Both the position numbers and the translations under genes were made by a program. DNA of 64,000 nucleotides from Oegoconia quadripuncta (Eukaryota > Arthropoda > Insecta > Lepidoptera > Autostichidae): positions 29,074,778-29,138,777 of the forward strand of contig OX438744.1 in assembly GCA_949316235.1 (NCBI GenBank), in the 5' to 3' direction. Numbering within the stretch: position 1 is the first letter of the stretch; the number at the start of each line of letters is the position of its first letter. The notes under the pieces are model-generated. The model was not told where the DNA came from. It worked only from the letters and a program-made list of their open reading frames with translations, and ran no database searches. Below, piece by piece: positions 49,530 through 58,631 of this stretch.

Positions 49530-49735
49530 TATATAGGTGAGGGCCCCTAGTAGGGGGGGCAGGGCGAGAGGGGACCTGGAGTCGCTTATGCGTTCCCAGG
49601 TCCTCCTTACTGCCGAGGAAGGTCGCCGCGGGGTCTTGGTGGGTATCCCTCCCGGTAGGGAGGGGAGTCCCACATAACCGTCTCGCCGTCCCCCAGGCGA
49701 GCGGTATGCTAAAACGCATTTCCGCGCGTAAAAAA
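49530..49735 (+). mobile_element. GC-rich retroelement 3' end with A-tail
   Basis: GTGAGGGCCCCTAGTAGGGG, GGGCAGGGCGAGAGGGGACC, TGGAGTCGCTTATGCGTTCC, CAGGTCCTCCTTACTGCCGA, CTCCCGGTAGGGAGGGGAGT, TCGCCGTCCCCCAGGCGAGC and CGCGCGTAAAAAAAAAG. It is far GC-richer than its surroundings and ends in a poly-A, so a recent insertion of a GC-rich LINE or SINE tail (R1-like elements have such ends) is likely. The two minus-strand frames across it are shadows. ATATATA flanks both sides as a possible target duplication. Confidence 0.6.
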
Positions 49736-49854
49736 AAAAGTATATATGGATACAAACATACAATATATCGGAGTGACTGGTGCACTTTGCATATACTAGA
49801 ATTGTTTAAATGTGAAATAAAGTCGTATGTCAAAATTGGCACATTTACACCGAC

Positions 49855-49965
49855 CGTGACCGTTTATATTCTATCACTGACTCTATCCATGTGCAAAACA
49901 TTAAGAACTTTAAGATTATAGGAAGTAAAAATCGTTCACTTACTGGACTAATAATTCTGTCCGTT
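49855..49965 (+). repeat. continuation of the duplicated 23.4-kb segment
   Basis: TATATTCTATCACTGACTCT, ATCCATGTGCAAAA, ACTTTAAGATTATAGGAAGT and CTTACTGGACTAATA parallel TATTCTATCACTGACAGGTA, TTTAAGATTAAAGGGAGTTA and CCTTACTGGACTATA at 23550-23625. The 49236-49850 insertions split it from its left part. Confidence 0.5.
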
Positions 49966-49966
49966 T

Positions 49967-50500
49967 TTGGACCGGCAACACCGCAAAATATTTGTACAAA
50001 TATGCTGAAAATAAGTTTCAAACAATAGCTAAAGCGTGTTTTAAACATATTCCATAGCAAACTACTTCCACGTATTCAACTATTATTGTTGCCATAAAAT
50101 TATTTAGAAAACAGAGCAGTACGTAGAGTGTGTTCACGCGCCTGCGCGGCTTCACTCGGCGCATAGTAACTTTGAGTTTCTGCCAAAAAATATTAATCTT
50201 GCCTTCCCGAAATACATTTAATGTGAGATCGATCTGTGCCGTATACATCGGCTCTGGTTTGGTCTAATTTGTAAGAGGTGTCAACCTTACTTTTCCTGCG
50301 TTTTATGCATTGATATACACACGTCGCAAAACCTATATAAAAATCCTCTTATGATTGGAATTCCACTCGAACGGCTCCTATCACTTTTTGGTCTGATCTC
50401 GCGATATGACAGATCCCGATATCCGGTCTAAATTCCGATGGTTTCCGATGGATGACTTTATCCGGGACTAGGTTTTTATCAGCATAAATGATATAATAAT
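49967..50500. other. unassigned DNA
   Basis: CGCGCCTGCGCGGCTTCACT near 50133 and GATCTCGCGATATGACAGAT, CCCGATATCCGG near 50395 are local GC spots. No frame or shared repeat. Confidence 0.3.
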
Positions 50501-50504
50501 GACA

Positions 50505-50745
50505 TAATTATCTCTGACAACCGGAACCCAACAATGCTATTAACATTGCTGTTAGGTGGCAGACTTAGATAAGATGGTGGTAGCTAATCAGGCGGACATT
50601 TAATATGACCTACTTCCAACCAAACCGAGTACTAAACAGTACTACGTACCCCGCTAGGGATCGAACCCGCGACCTCCGATTCAATGATGTGTGTCCTCAG
50701 TGTGATTGAGGTCAAAGTGCTAACCCGTTGTGCATAAAAAAAATA
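50505..50745 (-). mobile_element. SINE C, rearranged
   Basis: The minus-strand part 50505-50684 runs from GAATCGGAGGTCGCGGGTTC, GATCCCTAGCGGGGTACGTA through the body to GTTCCGGTTGTCAGAGATAA. It is followed at 50696 by a plus-strand SINE C end, CTCAGTGTGATTGAGGTCAA, GCTAACCCGTTGTGCATAAA. Two pieces in opposite orientation therefore abut, with the minus part lacking its 3' end and the plus part lacking its head. Confidence 0.82.
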
Positions 50746-50999
50746 GTTTCATTTAAAACATGAACCAAACCTAAAATATCTCGGCACAGAATCGCACAAT
50801 CTGGCGCGTGTCCGTCAAAGCTGCGCGCTCGCGTGCCCATGCGGTGAACATCAAAGAGAAATCAATTAATAAAGTTATTTAATTTGTTGCCGCATCAAAA
50901 ACAACATTTAGTATAAATTTTTGGTACTCACAAATACCTATGAGGTCGGTTCCCGGCAGAGTGGAACGGGCTTTGGGGAAATGCCGCGGATATAAAATG

Positions 51000-51342
51000 T
51001 GCCTCCGTGGCTCAATGTAAACAACACTGAGTTTACGCTTCGGAGGTCGTGGGCTCGATCCCCAGCGGGGTACATGTTTAAGTACTCGGTTTGGTTGGTG
51101 GTAGGGCATATTAAAATGTCCGCCTGGCTAACTACCACCATCTTATCTAAATCTGCCGCCAAGCAGCAATGTTAATAGCATTGTTGTGTTCCGGTTGTGA
51201 GAGATAAGATAGCCAGTCCCCCAAATGTGTTGGGGTTTCCGGGTTAGTACGCTTCCACCTTCGACCTCATCTTCACTTAACATCAGGTGTGATTGAGGTC
51301 AAGTACGAACCCGTCGTGCATAAAAAAAAATAAAAAAAAATG
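51000..51342 (+). mobile_element. SINE C, full length
   Basis: GCCTCCGTGGCTCAATGTAA, TTTACGCTTCGGAGGTCGTG, GGCTCGATCCCCAGCGGGGT, the complete body and CGAACCCGTCGTGCATAAAA with a long A-tail. One B-box change (GGCTCGATCC). A 73-76-aa minus frame across it is only the SINE read backwards. Confidence 0.93.
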
Positions 51343-51404
51343 TATTTTTGTTTCGCAGAAACGAGAATAAGGAAATCAATATATTAATATTAGCATGGCA
51401 ATCA

Positions 51405-51520
51405 TCATCAATAGCCCGTAAACCTCCCACTGCAGGGATATAGGCCTTGCTTCGTTTAATAAGGGACTAAGGGTCATAGTACCCCACGCTGGCCCAGTGC
51501 GGGTTGGGGACTTCAATCGT
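51405..51520 (+). repeat. repeat family K, short copy
   Basis: ATCATCATCAATAGCCCGTA, CCCACTGCAGGGATATAGGC, AATAAGGGACTAAGGGTCAT, CCCAGTGCGGGTTGGGGACT are seen. Confidence 0.68.
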
Positions 51521-51521
51521 A

Positions 51522-51930
51522 AACCCAATGTGACTTGAGTCAAACAGATGGCGCTGCAGCACATAAACATAGAAGTCGATAGCTCCGATTAAATAAAATA
51601 TTCAAGTAGTCTAAATCAGGGAAAAAATTACTAGAAACTGTTACTTGTATCCCAAATCACACTTAAAATTATTTGTGGAAGTTTTAGTGCATTATTTGGT
51701 GTAAATATGTGAAGTTCAGTGGCAATAACATTAAATGGACTAGTAGGTAAACAGTTTGGATTAGGTAATTAGTGTAATCTCTAAGTAATTATAAAAAAAG
51801 TAGACATTGACAATCTTGAGTGGAGTGAAATTGCACCAACATTTAAATTCAAAGTGGACGGAATGGCTAAGAACAATTATTGATGTGTGGGTGTATTGAC
51901 AATGCACCTTGTGTACTCACCGTCAGCTGA
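51522..51930. other. unassigned DNA
   Basis: No shared repeat and no frame. Confidence 0.3.
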
Positions 51931-51936
51931 TCATTA

Positions 51937-52474
51937 TTGACCTAGGTCTTTACCTATGAAATTGCCGTTTTGTATGAAAAAATTTAAACGATTTTTTTTC
52001 ATGTATTTTTTATTTGTATTAATCGAAGTAATCAACCATGCAATCAATGCATCTTTGCCAACGCAGTGGCAGTTTATTGATGCCCTTCTTAAAGAAATCA
52101 GCTGGGCGGGAGACAACAAATTCTTCAAAGGCATTTTGTACTGCCTCTCGGGTATTGAATTTTTTTCCTGCCAAGAAGTTATCCAAATTCTGGAAAAAGT
52201 AGTAGTCTGTAGGCGCAAGGTCTGGTGAGTAAGGCGGATGCCGGAGAGCTTCCAACCCCAGTTCTTGCAACTTGGAGACCGTCTGCTGTGCAGTATGAGG
52301 TCGCGCGTTGTCGTGCAGGAGCAGCGGAGAGGAGCGATTGACCAATGCTGGTTGGAGATGTGCCAGCTTCTCCATCATTGTGTTCAGTTCTTCACAGTAC
52401 ACATCTGCAGTAATGCTGATCCCGTTTGGTAAGAAGCTGTGATGAATCACACCGGCGCTAGACCACCAAACATA
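51937..52474 (-). pseudogene. mariner transposase, 3' half with one terminal inverted repeat
   Basis: The minus-strand frame encodes a mariner-family transposase from VWWSSAGVIHHSFLPNG through LLHDNARPHTAQQ, LRHPPYSPDLAPTDYYFF to the natural end CIDCMVDYFD-stop. Two of the three catalytic acids of the D,D34D triad are present: the Asp of HDN and the Asp of APTD, separated by 34 residues. The first Asp and the DNA-binding N-terminus are missing, so the enzyme is dead. The remaining ~155 codons hold no stop or frameshift, which suggests recent truncation. Downstream of the stop lies TTTCATACAAAACGGCAATT, TCATAGGTAAAGACCTA on the minus strand, the element's TIR. The 5' side breaks at an AT-repeat next to a SINE B fragment. 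Confidence 0.93.
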
Positions 52475-52487
52475 TATATATATAGAT

Positions 52488-52620
52488 ATATACCAGATAA
52501 AAAATGTATTTGTGTAGTATTACAACCATCTAGTATTCACAACACAAGCCTATAGTTGCTTACTGTGGAACTAGATGGCGCTGTGTTTATGTCTAAGGAT
52601 ATTTATTTATTTATATACTA
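52488..52620 (+). mobile_element. SINE B 3' half
   Basis: AAAATGTATTTGTGTAGTAT, TACAACCATCTAGTATTCAC, TGTGGAACTAGATGGCGCTG, TGTTTATGTCTAAGGATATT and (TATT)n. It begins where the mariner stops, with only an AT-repeat between. Confidence 0.85.
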
Positions 52621-52621
52621 A

Positions 52622-53190
52622 TGTTGTTTTGACATGATCTTTAAATGGTGATTGTCTTCTATGTTCATTTACATACAACGTAATTACTATTTTCTTACAG
52701 AACGTCACGTATACACTATCACAGGCATTTCAATGACTCGGCAGTAGGTACTGAGCAACTCAGCACGACTGTTCCACTAATGCCAGCTATGAATTGTGCA
52801 CTAACTCAATTATTATCAATCTAGTAACAGACCACCCGTGGTGTACAGCCGGCCACATAAAAATAAGTTAGATACCTAAAAGACGAAAAATTACAGGGTG
52901 TTATGTGTGGCGATGTGTGTGTGCGTGTGTGGACTAAACTCTAAAGACTCAGGGCATTGCTTAACTTCGATAATCACAAACGAGTGGTAAAGACGTCTGC
53001 GCTATAGCTTAGGGGCGATAGGTTGTCAAAGCTCCACCCTGCTCCATCGTGTGCTTACATAAGTCTATACCGCTCGTACCGGTTCTCGCGCACGAAATAA
53101 TTTAGATATTTCATTTTTATTTAGATAATTGTAAATAATATAAGCACCAGATCATATACATAAAGTATTAGTGTCAGCCGTTTATTTATT
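52622..53190. other. unassigned DNA
   Basis: GGCGATGTGTGTGTGCGTGTG near 52910 is a short GT-rich tract. No frame or shared repeat. Confidence 0.3.
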
Positions 53191-53191
53191 T

Positions 53192-53240
53192 TTTATGGTT
53201 GACTGGATACGCGGTTGATCACAATCTCACCTGAGGGCGT
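53192..53240 (-). mobile_element. family E LINE tail remnant
   Basis: TTATGGTTGACTGGATACGC, GGTTGATCACAATCTCACCT is the reversed last 45 bp of family E. Confidence 0.55.
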
Positions 53241-53429
53241 AGTGTGAGTTTTGTTTCGACTTAACTTTTCTACCGCGTTCACGTTTACGTGACGATTTGT
53301 ATGAAGAAATGTGCAACGCCTCTAGCGGATAGTTCGCAAAACGGTTTTTTTCATAGGTATTTTTTTCGTAAACGCTAACGCGATGGTATAAAGTTAAAAA
53401 CGAGACAAAACTCACACTTCGCACACATT

Positions 53430-53530
53430 TGTATTTACACAAGTAGTTTAATTTTTTTTTACATGGTTTATTTGACCCATTTAACGACACACGTATACAT
53501 GTATAAATGTTAAACAAAATCGACACAGTG
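53430..53530 (-). mobile_element. LINE-tail-like fragment, relative of 49236
   Basis: ATGGTTTATTTGACCCATTT, AACGACACACGTATACATGT after a T-run. It has no coding part. Confidence 0.4.
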
Positions 53531-53654
53531 AAATGGTGTAAGATAAAAGTGGGTACACAAAACAGTTTCATATATTAAGATAGGTACTTCTATTTCATAC
53601 CACAATTTACAAAAATGAAAGTAATGTTGTTAACCATAATTACAAAAAAAACTA

Positions 53655-53765
53655 CAAACCCAACGGTTGCGGGTACGAATCCTGCTAGGTGTAAATGTTT
53701 GTGTGATGAATAGTAATATTTAAATTAGCATAGCACAAGCTCTGCTTAGTTTGGCACTACATAAA
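53655..53765 (+). mobile_element. SINE A, fragment with middle deleted
   Basis: AACCCAACGGTTGCGGGTAC, GAATCCTGCTAGGTGTAAAT, GTTTGTGTGATGAATA then a jump to ATAGCACAAGCTCTGCTTAG, TTTGGCACTAC. The A box and the tail are absent. Confidence 0.75.
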
Positions 53766-53769
53766 TTGA

Positions 53770-54192
53770 TTTAATGGACTGACTATCGAGTATACTACCA
53801 ACGCCAAAAATCTCGGTGTTACGTTTGACAATAACTTGTCCTGGAAGGCTCACTGCAACGAAGTAAGCAAAAAGATCCATTTCTCGCTTCACGAGCATTA
53901 TCTTGGGTCCTGTCAATAACCATTGTTTATTTATATATTTATTAATATATGTATTAATATATTCATTTATATATCATTTATATGTTCGTGTATATATTCA
54001 TCATATTTATTTTCTTATTTTCATTTTACTTGTGTGCACTCTATGTTTCCCCTTCACTATTGTTATTTCCTATGTTGGGTTTGCTGGAAGATATCTCTTT
54101 TAGGGATAAGCTCGCCTTTTGTATATCTTACTCTTAAGTATCACTGTAATTGTTTTCTGTGTATGCAATAAAGTGTTAAATAAATAAATAAA
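53770..54192 (+). mobile_element. non-LTR LINE: reverse-transcriptase fragment plus 3' tail
   Basis: One frame reads V-E-Y-T-T-N-A-K then NLGVTFDNNLSWKAHCNEVS, KKIHFSLHEHY. 'LGV.FD..LSW..H....SKK' is the thumb-proximal RT motif of jockey/CR1-type LINEs. The coding part then breaks into AT-rich DNA (53920-54010). The 3'UTR TTTAGGGATAAGCTCGCCTT, TTGTATATCTTACTC, CTGTGTATGCAATAAAGTGT, TAAATAAATAAATAAAA closes the element and matches the reversed tail at 42061. Confidence 0.8.
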
Positions 54193-54227
54193 ATGTACCT
54201 AAATGTCCAAAATATTTATTTAAGATT

Positions 54228-54357
54228 TTAATTTTTTTTATTCACAACGCGTTGGTACTTGACCTCAATCACACCTGATGTTAAGTGAAGATGAGGTCAA
54301 AGGTGGAAGCGTACTGACCCGGAAACCCCAACACATTTGGGGGACTGGCTATCTTCA
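54228..54357 (-). mobile_element. SINE C 3' part, minus strand
   Basis: T-run, TTCACAACGCGTTGGTACTT, GACCTCAATCACACCTGATG, TTAAGTGAAGATGAGGTCAA, GGTGGAAGCGTACTGACCCG, GAAACCCCAACACATTTGGG, GGACTGGCTATCTT. The head is absent. Confidence 0.85.
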
Positions 54358-54359
54358 AT

Positions 54360-54478
54360 TTCAATAAATAAATATCCTTGGACATTCACACAGCGCCATC
54401 TAGTTCCACATTAAGCAACTGGGCTTGTATTACCGACACCGGATGGTTGATAAAGTACACAAATACATTTTTTTTATA
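54360..54478 (-). mobile_element. SINE B 3' half, minus strand
   Basis: AATAAATAAATATCCTTGGA, CATTCACACAGCGCCATCTA, GTTCCACATTAAGCAACTGG, ACACCGGATGGTTGATAAAG, TACACAAATACATTTTTTTT. It lies directly against the truncated SINE C, so one probably inserted into the other. Confidence 0.85.
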
Positions 54479-54534
54479 TAGATACAAATGTGATATTTTT
54501 GCTAGTATCATACATTTCGAAAAAGAACCACGCA

Positions 54535-54615
54535 AAATAAACCGACTAATCTCGCACCAACTAAAATACTAACGCCAAAATTGGGAACTTCCTCCTTTAT
54601 GAAGTCGGTTAAAAA
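54535..54615 (-). repeat. 'AACCGACTTC' repeat, minus strand
   Basis: CCAAAATTGGGAACTTCCTC, CTTTATGAAGTCGGTTAAAA is the reversed AACCGACTTCATAAAGGAGG unit. Confidence 0.6.
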
Positions 54616-54918
54616 TCATTTGTAACTCTAATTTTTACGATACCAGCAGGAAGAGCTCGGCCCTCAGTAGCCACAAAGTATAAATATTTAGATACTTGAC
54701 GTTTATTTCATCAAACTGGGTGGCCTGTTACGTGCACAGATAAAAAACTAGGTTAATAGGCTGTTTATGGGCCAAGAATGAGGAATGAATCGGCATTGCA
54801 GTTATAATGGCTTTGTCAGGAGTTCATGGAATTGCCGTACATTACCTTAAGGGTCGATTAGATCTGCGTCAAGCGTTCGCTTTGTCTTTATTACGTGATA
54901 GACTATATACTGGGGATG

Positions 54919-55055
54919 AGTTAGCCAGGCGGACATATAAAATGCCCTACCACCAATCAAACCGAGTACTAAACATGTACCCCGCTGGGGATCGAACCCG
55001 AGACCTCCGATTCGTAAACACTATGTTGTTGACATTGAGCCACGGTGGCGGTTTC
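54919..55055 (-). mobile_element. SINE C 5' half, minus strand
   Basis: Read on minus: ACCGCCACCGTGGCTCAATG, TACGAATCGGAGGTCTCGGG, TTCGATCCCCAGCGGGGTAC, ATGTTTAGTACTCGGTTTGA, TTGGTGGTAGGGCATTTTAT, ATGTCCGCCTGGCTAAC. The 3' ~190 bp are missing. Confidence 0.87.
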
Positions 55056-55092
55056 TCATTTTGACGTCTCTATTTGAAACAATGCAGGGTAT

Positions 55093-55335
55093 AAATAGAC
55101 GATATGTAGTGGATAGTGGACCCTGGCAGCGAAACCGGGTTCGGGTTCGAATCCCGCGAGGGGTTGTTTGTGTGATGAATACGAACATTTATTCTCGAGT
55201 CATGGATGTTTATATAAATATTTATGTATGTTTATCCGTTATCTAGTATCCATAGTACAAGCTTTGCTTAGTTTGGGACTAGATGATTGGTGTAAGTTTC
55301 CGAAATATTTGTATTGTATTGTATTTATTTATAAC
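55093..55335 (+). mobile_element. SINE A, head damaged
   Basis: ATAGACGATATGTAGTGGAT has lost part of the A box, and AACCGGGTTCGGGTTCGAAT has lost bases before the B box. The body is complete to GTAAGTTTCCGAAATATTTG. Confidence 0.88.
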
Positions 55336-55354
55336 TTGTAATGGTTATGTTTTT

Positions 55355-55655
55355 AACCGCCTCCGTGGCTCAATGTAAACAACATTGGGTTTACGTTTCG
55401 GTGGTCGCGGGTTCGATCCCCAGCGGGGTACATATTAAATGTCCGCCTGGCTAGCTACCACCATCTTATCTAATCTTCTGCCAAACAGCAATGGTAATAG
55501 CATTGTTGTGTTCCGGTTGTCAGAGATAAGATAGCCAATCCCCCAAATAAGATGGGGTTTCCGGTTCAGTACGCTACCACCTTCGGTCTTATCTTCACTT
55601 AACATCAGGTGTGATTGAGGTCAAAACCTAACCCGTTGTGGATAAAAAAAAAATA
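55355..55655 (+). mobile_element. SINE C, near full length
   Basis: ACCGCCTCCGTGGCTCAATG, GGTGGTCGCGGGTTCGATCC, CCAGCGGGGTACAT, then a ~40-bp deletion before TAAATGTCCGCCTGGCTAGC, and on to AACCCGTTGTGGATAAAAAA. It follows SINE A with 20 bp between. Confidence 0.92.
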
Positions 55656-55656
55656 A

Positions 55657-56320
55657 TATTAAATGTAATTATTAAACTTCCTAGCGGTCGATCGCGTTTT
55701 AAAATGTATGTAAGTATATGAAATCTATTCACGTAACAATAGGTTATCCCAGTAAATAAATATCGTTTATGGAATGTCAATATAAATCTACTAGCAATAA
55801 ACAGGGCTTATGCATTTATCTGTCAGTCAGTATGTCCAAGCTACAAACGCTTCGGAAATGAAAATCGTCTGTGGGAAAAGAAGCGTACGAGAACAAAGGC
55901 GGTTGAACAGATAATATCTCTCGGTTGAATAGGTATGATAGATGGTATCTCTATAAGACATTTGAGATATCGAAGTCGTGGACGATGTTGAGACTCGAAT
56001 CTTGGAATGTGAGTTTGAACTCTCACTAAATCACGACGAAAGTTGTGTTGCCAATTTGTGTTGCGCAAAATGTTGCGTGCGTTTTTCAGTAAGTGGTACT
56101 GGTAGAATAACCAGCGTTGTGGTATAGACCACTATCTGTGCTGCAGCATATGCTGAGTCAGAGCCCTTTCAGTGCACAGTGGGTAGGTACAGCCCATCGC
56201 TGGGAAAATCTTTTATGGTGAACGTCAGTATATTAAGCTATCATTTATTTATTTATTTATTCTATTTATTGATTACTTAGGGTTTATTATTGTTGTTCTT
56301 GTATTTTGGTTGTACATGCA
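55657..56320. other. unassigned DNA
   Basis: GCTGCAGCATATGCTGAGTC, AGAGCCCTTTCAGTGCACAG near 56140 weakly resembles GCAGCATTAGGTGAGCCAGC, AAGCCCTTTCACTGC at 62020. Otherwise no repeats or frames. Confidence 0.35.
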
Positions 56321-56326
56321 ACTACA

Positions 56327-56352
56327 CACTGCACAGTACATACTGTGCAGTG
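56327..56352. repeat. perfect 12-bp-arm hairpin
   Basis: CACTGCACAGTA, two bases CA, TACTGTGCAGTG. Confidence 0.9.
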
Positions 56353-56394
56353 AATAAATATTTTTATCTAGCTATCTAATTTCAAGGCTCTTTT

Positions 56395-56770
56395 TTGTTT
56401 TTTTTTTTTTATATGAGAGGGCGGCAAACGAGCATGCGGGTCACCTGATGGAAAACAATCACCGCCGCCCATGGACACCCGCAACACTAAAAAGGTCACA
56501 GATACGTTGCCGGCCTTTGAGGAAGGTATAGGCTCGTTTCTTGAAGGTTCCAATGTCGTACTCGTTCGGAAATACCGCTGCCGGAAGTCCGTTCCACAGG
56601 CTGGTCGTACGTGGTAAGAAGTTTCTTGAGAAACGTACAGTGGTAGACTTCTCTGTTGCCAATTTCATAAAAAAGTCTTGTACAAGAACTTTAATGTGAA
56701 AGAGCTTTATTTTTGAAAATTTCAAAGACGCTCGGGATACAAATGAATATGTATACTCTAGAAAGACCAA
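56395..56770 (-). mobile_element. CR1-like LINE 3' end (family F), minus strand
   Basis: The minus frame (103 aa) encodes [14 protein letters not shown], then [40 protein letters not shown] and [13 protein letters not shown]. 'FLPRT..LWN.LP..VFP..YD...FK.R...FL' is the conserved C-terminus of these LINEs. The 3' end ATGGGCGGCGGTGATTG, TTTTCCATCAGGTGACCCGC, ATGCTCGTTTGCCGCCCTCT and A-tail match 36326. The frame is open, so this copy is young; RT and endonuclease are truncated away. Confidence 0.9.
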
Positions 56771-56854
56771 ACAGTGTCAAAAATTAAGTATCTTGGAACG
56801 GCTTAACCGATTTCCTTGAAATTACCTGCATTAAAAAACTATTTTTTTTCCTGA

Positions 56855-57091
56855 ATAATAATAATAAATATTTCGGACACATACACCAATCATCTAGTCC
56901 CAAACTAAACAAATCTTGTACTGTGGATACTGGATAACGGATAAACATACATCAATATTTATATAAACATCCATGACTCGGGAATAAATGTTCGTATTCA
57001 TCACACAAATAATTACCCCTCGCGGGATTCGAACCAGCTACCGTTAGTTTCGCTGACAGGGTCACTATCCGCCACACCAATCGGTCGTCAT
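56855..57091 (-). mobile_element. SINE A, near full length
   Basis: Read on minus: GACGACCGATTGGTGTGGCG, CTGTCAGCGAAACTAACGGT, AGCTGGTTCGAATCCCGCGA, GGGGTAATTATTTGTGTGAT, TATCCAGTATCCACAGTACA, GTGTATGTGTCCGAAATATT. The B box is kept; the A box has a TGGCGG change. Confidence 0.9.
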
Positions 57092-57092
57092 A

Positions 57093-57735
57093 TTGTTTGT
57101 AAATACATGAGATACAGAAAAGTATAAAAGATTTTATGTTTGAAACAATATCAGAAGAATATTGGAAAAATTTTAAAGCTACTGAAAAGTATTATTTTTC
57201 TTTTAATTTCTTAACACAATTTCTCCATTACCCATCAATAGATTGGATAGAACCAGTCGTCGGGAATGCGAAAGATATTACTTTATAAAATGTAATCTTA
57301 TGAAATGTGAACGAGCATCTGTAATTTTTGCATATGAATTCAAATGCGTTTCGCCCTAAAATCGCTATCCCTTGACGGGTTTTCTGACAACGAAGTCTCT
57401 ACTCAACTCTATCATTGTCTTTATTCCATATGATCATATTCTAGAAAGCACATCAAAAAACAAAAGGGGCCCGAAGGGGCATGTCTGACTCACATAGCAG
57501 GTCAAATGTTAATGCCAGTGCAAATTCAATAAAAGTTTCTAGGCCACGCCAATTATTCTGAAAGTAGGCCATTTTTATTGCCAGACAGTGGAATGGCTGC
57601 CTAATTACTTTTCCAGTTTATTTGCAAGCTATTGTATTATTTCAGTGTTAGTCTTAGACGTGCACGAAATGAAACTCTGGTAGGTAGGTACCTTCTGATT
57701 TATTAGCTAATTAATAAATTGATAAGTCCCTTTTG
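57093..57735. other. unassigned DNA
   Basis: CAAAAGGGGCCCGAAGGGGC near 57460 is the only GC spot. No shared repeat and no frame. Confidence 0.3.
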
Positions 57736-57739
57736 GGAT

Positions 57740-58082
57740 ACGGTCTACAAGTTCAATTGATGGAATAACGAAATCCACCGATAGAGCGGATTAGGCAGTT
57801 GAACCAGCAGTGGGCAGGGTACAGCATGGAGGAGTAATGGGCTTTGGAGCATATGATTTCTAGACTATATCCGGCATGCGCGACAAATGTTTGCTGTGGC
57901 GCGAATCGACGGTTTTCATGCAATAATGCACAATAGAATTGCATCGTTGATTAGCCGGGTACGGGGAAGCTCCAACAGCGTCCTGCAGACGGTGGTAGAC
58001 CGAATGGACAAGAATCATGACTCACTGGACGAGTGTGCACATCACAGTGCCCTCTTGAATATTAAATATTAAATGGCTTAGC
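57740..58082 (+). pseudogene. non-LTR LINE polyprotein remnants, frameshifted
   Basis: A first piece reads N-N-E-I-H-R, then after a one-base shift E-R-I-R-Q-L-N-Q-Q-W-A-G-Y, the counterpart of the 'I..L.WQWAGH.AR' C-terminal motif common in RTE-type LINEs. A second, in another frame, reads RIDGFHAIMHNRIASLISRV, RGSSNSVLQTVVDRMDKNHD, matching the 'FHA...R.ASL..R.RGSSN..L' C-terminus of a different LINE type, and ends near a stop at 58070. Two unrelated LINE ends may abut here. Frameshifts make both non-functional. Confidence 0.65.
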
Positions 58083-58308
58083 GCATTCCACTACCAACAG
58101 GTCGCTTTGAACAATCGATGAGTGGTCTATTTTCAGCAGTGGTCATGCTGTGGCTGATGAGACGATACAATTTCATAAAAACAACTTTTCCTAAGAGAAA
58201 CTGCTTAAAGTTTTTAGAAGGTTATGTAACTGTTTCAAAAGGTCTATAAATTCCCGTTTGTTAGCTATTACGAACAGGTAAACGTTAGATACTTAATAAT
58301 TCCAACTC

Positions 58309-58629
58309 AACCGCCTCCGTGGCTCAATGTAAACAACATTTTGTTTATGATTCGGAGGGCGCGGGTTCGATCCCCAGCGGGGTACATGTTTAAGTACTCG
58401 GTTTGATTGGTGGTAGGGCATTTTAAATGCCCGCCTGGCTAGCTACCACCATCTTATCTAAATCTGCCATCAAGCAGTAATGTTGATAGCATTGTTGTGT
58501 TCCGGTCGTCAGAGATAAGTTAGCCAGTCAGTTTCCGGGTCAGTACGCTTCCACCTTCGAGCCCATCTTCACTTAACATCAGGTGTGATTGAGGTCAAGT
58601 ACGAATCCGTTGTGCATAAAAAAAAAACT
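58309..58629 (+). mobile_element. SINE C, full length
   Basis: ACCGCCTCCGTGGCTCAATG, TTCGGAGGGCGCGGGTTCGA, TCCCCAGCGGGGTACATGTT, GTTCCGGTCGTCAGAGATAA, a small deletion of the CCCCCAAATG part, and CGAATCCGTTGTGCATAAAA. Confidence 0.93.
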
Positions 58630-58631
58630 TC

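Noticed and set aside
49504..49842. Proline/arginine-rich minus-strand frames of 112 and 80 aa
   Set aside because: They are shadows of a GC-rich, A-tailed retroelement end on the opposite strand.
52019..52450. Functional mariner transposase
   Set aside because: The first catalytic Asp and the whole N-terminal DNA-binding half are absent, as is the second inverted repeat.
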